DNA of 18,035 nt, from NCBI GenBank assembly GCA_030643245.1, contig DAOWME010000031.1, positions 1 through 18,035 of the forward strand. Direction: 5' to 3'. Positions 14,830 to 18,035 of the stretch are shown here, piece after piece. A program made the position numbers and the translations under genes. Source of the DNA: Deltaproteobacteria bacterium (GTDB lineage: Bacteria; Desulfobacterota; UBA8473). The number at the start of each line of letters is the position of its first letter. The first letter of the stretch is position 1. A model generated the notes under the pieces. The model saw only the letters and a program-made list of their open reading frames with translations. It was not told the DNA's origin and did no database searches.

Positions 14830-16083
14830 TTATTCGTATCTCAGCGCCTCTGCAGGCGCCAGCTTAGAGGCTTGCCACGACGGATACAGGGTAGCAAGGA
14901 AACTTATCCCAATAGCAGAAATCACTATTAGTATCGTATCAGTACTATCTATCCTAACAGGAAAAGTAGACATATAATATACATCACTCGGCAGCTTTAT
15001 CAAATTGGATCTGCTTAGGAAGAAACTGATGGCATAGCCTCCAACAGCACCCAGCAAGGTACCCACTACCCCAATGGTCAACCCCTCAATAATGAATATC
15101 TTCATTATGCTTCCGGCAGTTGCCCCCATAGACTTGAGTATAGCGATATCCTTGTTCTTCTCCATAACAACCATAATAAGTGTGCTGACTATGTTAAAGG
15201 CTGCCACCAGGATTATCAGGACCAAGATCACAAACATGGCTATCTTCTCAAGCTTCAACGCTGCAAAGAGATTCTTGTTCATCTCCATCCAATCTCTTAC
15301 CCAGTATTGGTAGCCTAAATCCTTCGCTATTCTATAGCCGACCTCTTTCGCTCTATAAATGTCATCAATCTTAACTTCTATACCCGTGACAATATCAGAC
15401 ATATTGAGGAATTTCTGTGCGCTATTCAGTGAGACATATACAAAGGAAGAGTCATATTCATACATCCCGGACTCAAAGATACCGACAACTCTGAACCTTT
15501 TAATTCTCGGCACCATACCCATGGGGGTCATAACACCCATGGGAGAGATAATATTCACTGTATCATTATAGAAAACCCCCAGATTTTTAGACAATTCCTT
15601 TCCAATAACGATCCCGGTATATTTGCGACCAGGTTGATCGCCACCTCCGATCTTGTCCGTAGGCTCGTTCAGGTTCAGCAGACTTCCCTCTTTTATATTA
15701 GACCCTATATTTATTACCTTCCCGATAGTCTCAGGATCAATGCCCCTAAAGACGACCCCCAAAGAACCGGACCTTGCGCTCAACATTGCCTGGCTATATA
15801 TGAACGGGGTTGCGGCCATCACCCCACCCACTTTCTCAATCTTTCCTACCGTCTCCATGTAATTATCCACGCCTCCCTGTTTCAGTACCACTATATGAGA
15901 ATAGTATCCCAGGATTTTGTCTCTAAGATCCTCTTTAAACCCGGTCATGACCCCTATCACCACAATAAGGGCCATTACCCCTATGGAAACCCCTCCAATA
16001 GATATAAGGGTGATAATAGATATGAAAGTCTGTTTCCTTTTGGCCTTCAAATATCTCAGTCCAATGAACAGCTCATAGGACAT
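14830..16083 (-). CDS. lolC: Lipoprotein-release permease LolC/LolE family
   Basis: Inner-membrane permease partner of LolD. From ATG 16083 the product is 417 residues: a membrane segment at about 18-47, a large periplasmic MacB-type domain to about 275, and three C-terminal segments (about 280-305, 325-355, 385-405) forming the FtsX-like domain. MSYELFIGLRYLKAKR is the typical start. AILKSMGAT and the end PSWQASKLAPAEALRYE are family marks, and TPMGMVPRIKRF matches the LolC-type TPMGxxP block. The open frame extends 14 codons upstream to 16125, but those codons are part of a perfect hairpin and GGAG sits 6 bases before 16083. With only one permease here, a homodimeric (LolF-like) complex is likely. 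Confidence 0.92.
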   Translation of the reverse strand: MSYELFIGLRYLKAKRKQTFISIITLISIGGVSIGVMALIVVIGVMTGFKEDLRDKILGYYSHIVVLKQGGVDNYMETVGKIEKVGGVMAATPFIYSQAMLSARSGSLGVVFRGIDPETIGKVINIGSNIKEGSLLNLNEPTDKIGGGDQPGRKYTGIVIGKELSKNLGVFYNDTVNIISPMGVMTPMGMVPRIKRFRVVGIFESGMYEYDSSFVYVSLNSAQKFLNMSDIVTGIEVKIDDIYRAKEVGYRIAKDLGYQYWVRDWMEMNKNLFAALKLEKIAMFVILVLIILVAAFNIVSTLIMVVMEKNKDIAILKSMGATAGSIMKIFIIEGLTIGVVGTLLGAVGGYAISFFLSRSNLIKLPSDVYYMSTFPVRIDSTDTILIVISAIGISFLATLYPSWQASKLAPAEALRYE

Positions 16084-16089
16084 ACGCTT

Positions 16090-16094
16090 CTCCA
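16090..16094 (-). promoter_or_regulatory. RBS deciding the lolC start
   Basis: TGGAG on the minus strand lies 6 bases before ATG 16083. The longer frame from ATG 16125 starts inside a 15-bp inverted repeat and has no such site. Confidence 0.6.
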
Positions 16095-16098
16095 CTTT

Positions 16099-16134
16099 GG
16101 GTCTGTCATGGAACAAGTATTCCATGACAGACCC
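16099..16134. repeat. Perfect 15-bp inverted repeat in the lysS-lolC gap
   Basis: GGGTCTGTCATGGAA (16099-16113) and TTCCATGACAGACCC (16120-16134) are exact reverse complements around a 6-base loop. In the transcript this is a very stable hairpin ending 4 bases before the lolC ribosome binding site. No U-run follows on either strand, so it is not a standard intrinsic terminator. It could be an RNA processing or stability element, a translational control hairpin, or a remnant of a dispersed repeat. Confidence 0.85.
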
Positions 16135-16163
16135 TTAGGGTCGAGACCGATCCCAACGACCGA

Positions 16164-17645
16164 TTATTCCCTGGTCTTGAGTTGCGGGAACAAGATGACT
16201 TCTCGAATGGAAGCAACATTGGCAAAAAGCATCACCAGCCTATCTATCCCGATGCCCTCACCGGCTGCAGGCGGCATCCCATACTCCAGGGCTTTGATAT
16301 AATCCTTATCTAGAAGACCGGAAACTTCAACAGTTTCCCCTTCCTGTCCGATTTCCGCCAAAAACCGCTTCTTCTGGTCTATGGGATCATTCAGCTCTGA
16401 GAAGGCGTTTGCGATTTCTCTACCGAATATAAAGAGTTCGAACCGATCAACTTCCTCGGGATTCCCCTCGTTTCTGCGTGACAGGGGAGAAACGTCCGTC
16501 GGGTAATTCGTAACAAAGGTAGGCTGTATGAGATTGGGCTCTGCAACCTCTTCAAAGACATGGCCCAAAAGATGTCCTAAGCTCATACCCCTGTCCAATT
16601 GAAGCCCGGTCTTTTGTCCATATTCTATCAGCTTTTCCTTATCCCCCAAGACATCCTCCCCCACTTCCCCATATTCCATTATGGCCTCTTTTATGGTGAT
16701 ACGTCTCCAGGGCGGTGTGAAGTCAAGTACAACATCCTGGTATTCAAATCTCAAGTTGTCAAAGAGGTTTTCTGCGATGTTGGCCAGCATCTCTTCTGTA
16801 AGGTCCATGAAGTCCTGGTAAGTGGCGTACGATTGGTAGAACTCCAACATGGTAAACTCCGGGTTGTGACGCGTCGATATCCCTTCATTTCGAAAATTCC
16901 GGTTGATTTCATAGACTCTTTCCAGTCCACCGACTATCAATCGTTTCAGGTACAATTCAGGGGCAATCCTCAAATAGAGATCCATATCCAGCGTGTTGTG
17001 ATAAGTCTTGAACGGGCGGGCGGTGGCTCCCCCGGGTATTGATTGCATCATCGGAGTCTCAACTTCCAAAAAGTCTCTCTCGTTCAGAAACTCCCTGATA
17101 AGTTGTATGATCCGAGTCCGTCTGTAAAATATCTCCCTTATCTCAGGGTTGACAATCAAATCGAGGTATCTCTGCCTGTATCTTGTCTCAACATCCACCA
17201 ATCCGTGCCATTTCTCCGGAAGTGGTCTCAATGACTTGGTCAACAGCTTCACTGATTCTACCATTATGGTTAACTCTTGGGTCCTGGTTTGGAAGGGCCT
17301 CCCCACAATGCCAATAAAGTCACCTATATCGAACTTTTTGAAAACCTTGAAATTGTCTTCCCCAATCAAGTCTTTACGTATATATATCTGAATCTTACCC
17401 TTTCTGTCCCGTATATGCAGAAAAACACTCTTTCCGAAATCTCGAACAGAGATAATCCTGCCGGCAAGAGAAAACCTCTCTTTTGTCTTATCCAAATCCT
17501 CATTGCCCTTGTCCTGGAATTCTCTCAAGATGTCATGTGTACTATGGGTTACCTTGAAGTCGTTTGCGAAAGGATTTATCCCATCCCTCCTTAGGTCCTC
17601 CATCTTTTCTATTCTCTGTGTCACCAGCGGATCATGTTCTCTCAT
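16164..17645 (-). CDS. lysS: Lysyl-tRNA synthetase, class II (LysS)
   Basis: Charges tRNA-Lys with lysine in the cytoplasm. From ATG 17645 the product is 493 residues, the usual length. An OB-fold anticodon-binding domain (about 58-132, with GRIISVRDFGKSVFLHIRD) precedes the class II catalytic core: motif 1 around FLEVETPMM (192-200), motif 2 FRNEGISTRHNPEFTMLEF (251-269) and motif 3 GIGIDRLVML (464-473). The open frame extends 18 codons further to 17699, but that ATG would lie upstream of the predicted -10 element. AAAGGA is 5 bases before 17645. It is first in the series. A housekeeping enzyme at the head of an envelope cluster is a matter of gene order, not function. Confidence 0.96.
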   Translation of the reverse strand: MREHDPLVTQRIEKMEDLRRDGINPFANDFKVTHSTHDILREFQDKGNEDLDKTKERFSLAGRIISVRDFGKSVFLHIRDRKGKIQIYIRKDLIGEDNFKVFKKFDIGDFIGIVGRPFQTRTQELTIMVESVKLLTKSLRPLPEKWHGLVDVETRYRQRYLDLIVNPEIREIFYRRTRIIQLIREFLNERDFLEVETPMMQSIPGGATARPFKTYHNTLDMDLYLRIAPELYLKRLIVGGLERVYEINRNFRNEGISTRHNPEFTMLEFYQSYATYQDFMDLTEEMLANIAENLFDNLRFEYQDVVLDFTPPWRRITIKEAIMEYGEVGEDVLGDKEKLIEYGQKTGLQLDRGMSLGHLLGHVFEEVAEPNLIQPTFVTNYPTDVSPLSRRNEGNPEEVDRFELFIFGREIANAFSELNDPIDQKKRFLAEIGQEGETVEVSGLLDKDYIKALEYGMPPAAGEGIGIDRLVMLFANVASIREVILFPQLKTRE

Positions 17646-17650
17646 CTTCT

Positions 17651-17656
17651 TCCTTT
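17651..17656 (-). promoter_or_regulatory. RBS deciding the lysS start
   Basis: AAAGGA on the minus strand is 5 bases before ATG 17645. It supports MREHDPLVTQRI as the N-terminus rather than the 18-residue longer form. Confidence 0.55.
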
Positions 17657-17662
17657 CACATC

Positions 17663-17749
17663 CTAAAGCGAATAATCGGAGTTCTGGACAGTATCGCACT
17701 TTTCTTTTGTAGTCAAGCCGAAAGAATCATCAACGGCAATTCTAATCAT
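17663..17749 (-). CDS. Possible 28-codon leader ORF upstream of lysS
   Basis: An ATG at 17749 opens a 28-codon frame ending TAG at 17663, 17 bases before the lysS ATG. GAGAGG stands 6 bases before it on the minus strand, an acceptable ribosome binding site. The peptide (MIRIAVDDSFGLTTKEKC...) matches no family I know and has no lysine run. It overlaps the candidate lysS promoter, so if that promoter is the main one this frame is not translated from it. It is most likely chance, but is recorded because of the site and spacing. Confidence 0.15.
   Translation of the reverse strand: MIRIAVDDSFGLTTKEKCDTVQNSDYSL
17688..17716 (-). promoter_or_regulatory. Candidate sigma70 promoter for lysS and the cluster
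   Basis: On the minus strand TTGACT (17716-17711) is followed after 17 bases by TACTGT (17693-17688); an overlapping GATACT at 15 bases is an alternative -10. Transcription would start near 17681, giving a leader of about 36 bases to ATG 17645. The -35 is strong, the -10 moderate. The position at the head of a same-strand gene series fits. Confidence 0.45.
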
Positions 17750-17902
17750 GGCTAACCTCTCAATTAAAAAGATATTTCATGATACCTGTGTAACCCGTGA
17801 ATCACTCGGGAGCCCATGAATAATACCTCCCCGTGCTGTTAATATCCACACCCTTAGTTCCCAGTTGATGACATTCTCAGCAAAGCAGAACCATTACCTA
17901 GT

Positions 17903-17920
17903 GTCCATCCATAAATGGAC
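17903..17920. repeat. 6-bp inverted repeat GTCCAT/ATGGAC
   Basis: GTCCAT (17903-17908), loop CCATAA, ATGGAC (17915-17920). It may mark the beginning of a dispersed repeat that runs to the window edge; the outer end is not in view. Confidence 0.4.
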
Positions 17921-18006
17921 TTCTTGAGAAAAGGGCACGAGTTGGTTTCCAATTCAGAAATGAGCAATTTTTTCTCTGAGCAAGGCCGCACGACGGTTTG
18001 CGCCGA

Positions 18007-18026
18007 GGCGTACATGGTCGTACGTC
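18007..18026. repeat. G/C-rich stem-loop at the window edge
   Basis: GGCGTAC (18007-18013), loop ATGGTC, GTACGTC (18020-18026) pair over 7 positions with one G-U wobble. The flanks TTTGCGCC and GGCGGA may extend the stem but are cut by the window end. Confidence 0.45.
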
Positions 18027-18035
18027 GCAGGCGGA

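Larger units (their letters stand above)
17750..18035. other. Non-coding region upstream of lysS, structured toward the edge
   Basis: No supported gene. A plus-strand frame from ATG 17915 stays open to the edge (40 codons) but lacks a ribosome binding site and begins within a hairpin. Structured parts are GTCCAT/ATGGAC (17903-17908 and 17915-17920) and a G/C-rich stem-loop at 18007-18026. The stretch 17750-17890 shows nothing definite beyond a weak CCCG/CGGG dyad near 17793-17809 and a 5-bp stem with T5 at about 17769-17789 on the minus strand. Confidence 0.5.

Noticed and set aside
15511..15545. Two CCCATGGG palindromes 19 bp apart in lolC
   Set aside because: They encode a repeated Pro-Met-Gly in the conserved TPMG region of LolC proteins, so the protein explains them. 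Not an operator.
16099..16134. Intrinsic terminator after lysS
   Set aside because: The hairpin is strong, but the minus strand continues with CCCAAAGTGG and the plus strand with TTAGGG. Neither has the U-run needed.
15634..16302. 222-codon open frame on the plus strand opposite lolC and lysS
   Set aside because: It is the antisense of two clear genes and spans their junction. Its translation shows no family, signal or domain, and there is no ribosome binding site. Long antisense frames are expected opposite biased codons.
17769..17789. Small stem GGTAT/ATATC followed by T5 on the minus strand, as a terminator of an upstream gene
   Set aside because: The stem is only 5 pairs including a G-U pair and A/T-rich, too weak to call, and no upstream gene is visible.
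17915..18035. Plus-strand frame open to the right edge, starting MDFLRKGHEL
   Set aside because: It begins in a hairpin directly after an in-frame TAA, has no ribosome binding site and no recognisable domain. The region looks like a structured repeat. It cannot be excluded fully because it is cut by the window end.
1..18035. Novel defence system, mobile element with transposase, CRISPR array, or RNA operon
   Set aside because: I read both strands for repeats with regular spacing, transposase or integrase motifs and tRNA-like folds and found none. The coding content is a conserved lipid A and outer-membrane biogenesis cluster.

Overview
This window is a compact bacterial envelope-biogenesis cluster. 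All 15 recognisable genes lie on the minus strand, so transcription runs from about 17.7 kb down to 0.2 kb. The order is lysS, lolC, lolD, bamA, skp, lpxD, fabZ, lpxA, lpxI, a Gfo/Idh/MocA oxidoreductase, lpxB, an LptF-type permease, msbA, a DUF374 acyltransferase and waaA. A diderm LPS-making organism is certain from the gene content. LpxI instead of LpxH, an lpx-linked Gfo/Idh/MocA gene, a single LolC-type permease and DUF374 next to waaA together suggest Deltaproteobacteria in the broad sense (Desulfobacterota/Syntrophobacterales-like). That placement is inference from gene order, not from a phylogeny.

Layout: 17646-18035 is a non-coding leader with a plausible lysS promoter and, at the outer edge, structured repeat-like DNA. 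16164-17645 is lysS. 14128-16083 is the lipoprotein-release ABC transporter, with a perfect 15-bp inverted repeat just before lolC. 11405-14089 is an enlarged BamA with an extra N-terminal domain, followed by its usual chaperone partner Skp. 7754-10831 is the tightly overlapped block lpxD-fabZ-lpxA-lpxI. A 155-bp repeat-like spacer separates it from the oxidoreductase, lpxB and lptF. msbA, a G/C-tract inverted-repeat element, the DUF374 gene and waaA finish the series. 1-204 is non-coding and contains a long imperfect hairpin.

How the genes work together: LpxA, LpxD, LpxI and LpxB carry UDP-GlcNAc to the lipid A disaccharide, and FabZ feeds the 3-hydroxyacyl-ACP/fatty-acid pool. WaaA adds Kdo, and the DUF374 protein may add or exchange an acyl chain. 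MsbA flips the product and the LptF-type permease extracts it from the inner membrane. LolCD releases outer-membrane lipoproteins, and Skp with BamA delivers and inserts outer-membrane proteins. LpxC, LpxK and LptG are not in the window.

Several genes need start sites different from the longest open frame: lysS, lolC, lpxD, the oxidoreductase and the DUF374 gene. lpxB appears to start at TTG. I see no tRNA, rRNA, CRISPR array, transposase or convincing intrinsic terminator. The least ordinary features are the N-terminal domain fused to BamA, the lysS-lolC hairpin, the G/C-tract element and the structured repeat-like DNA at both ends.
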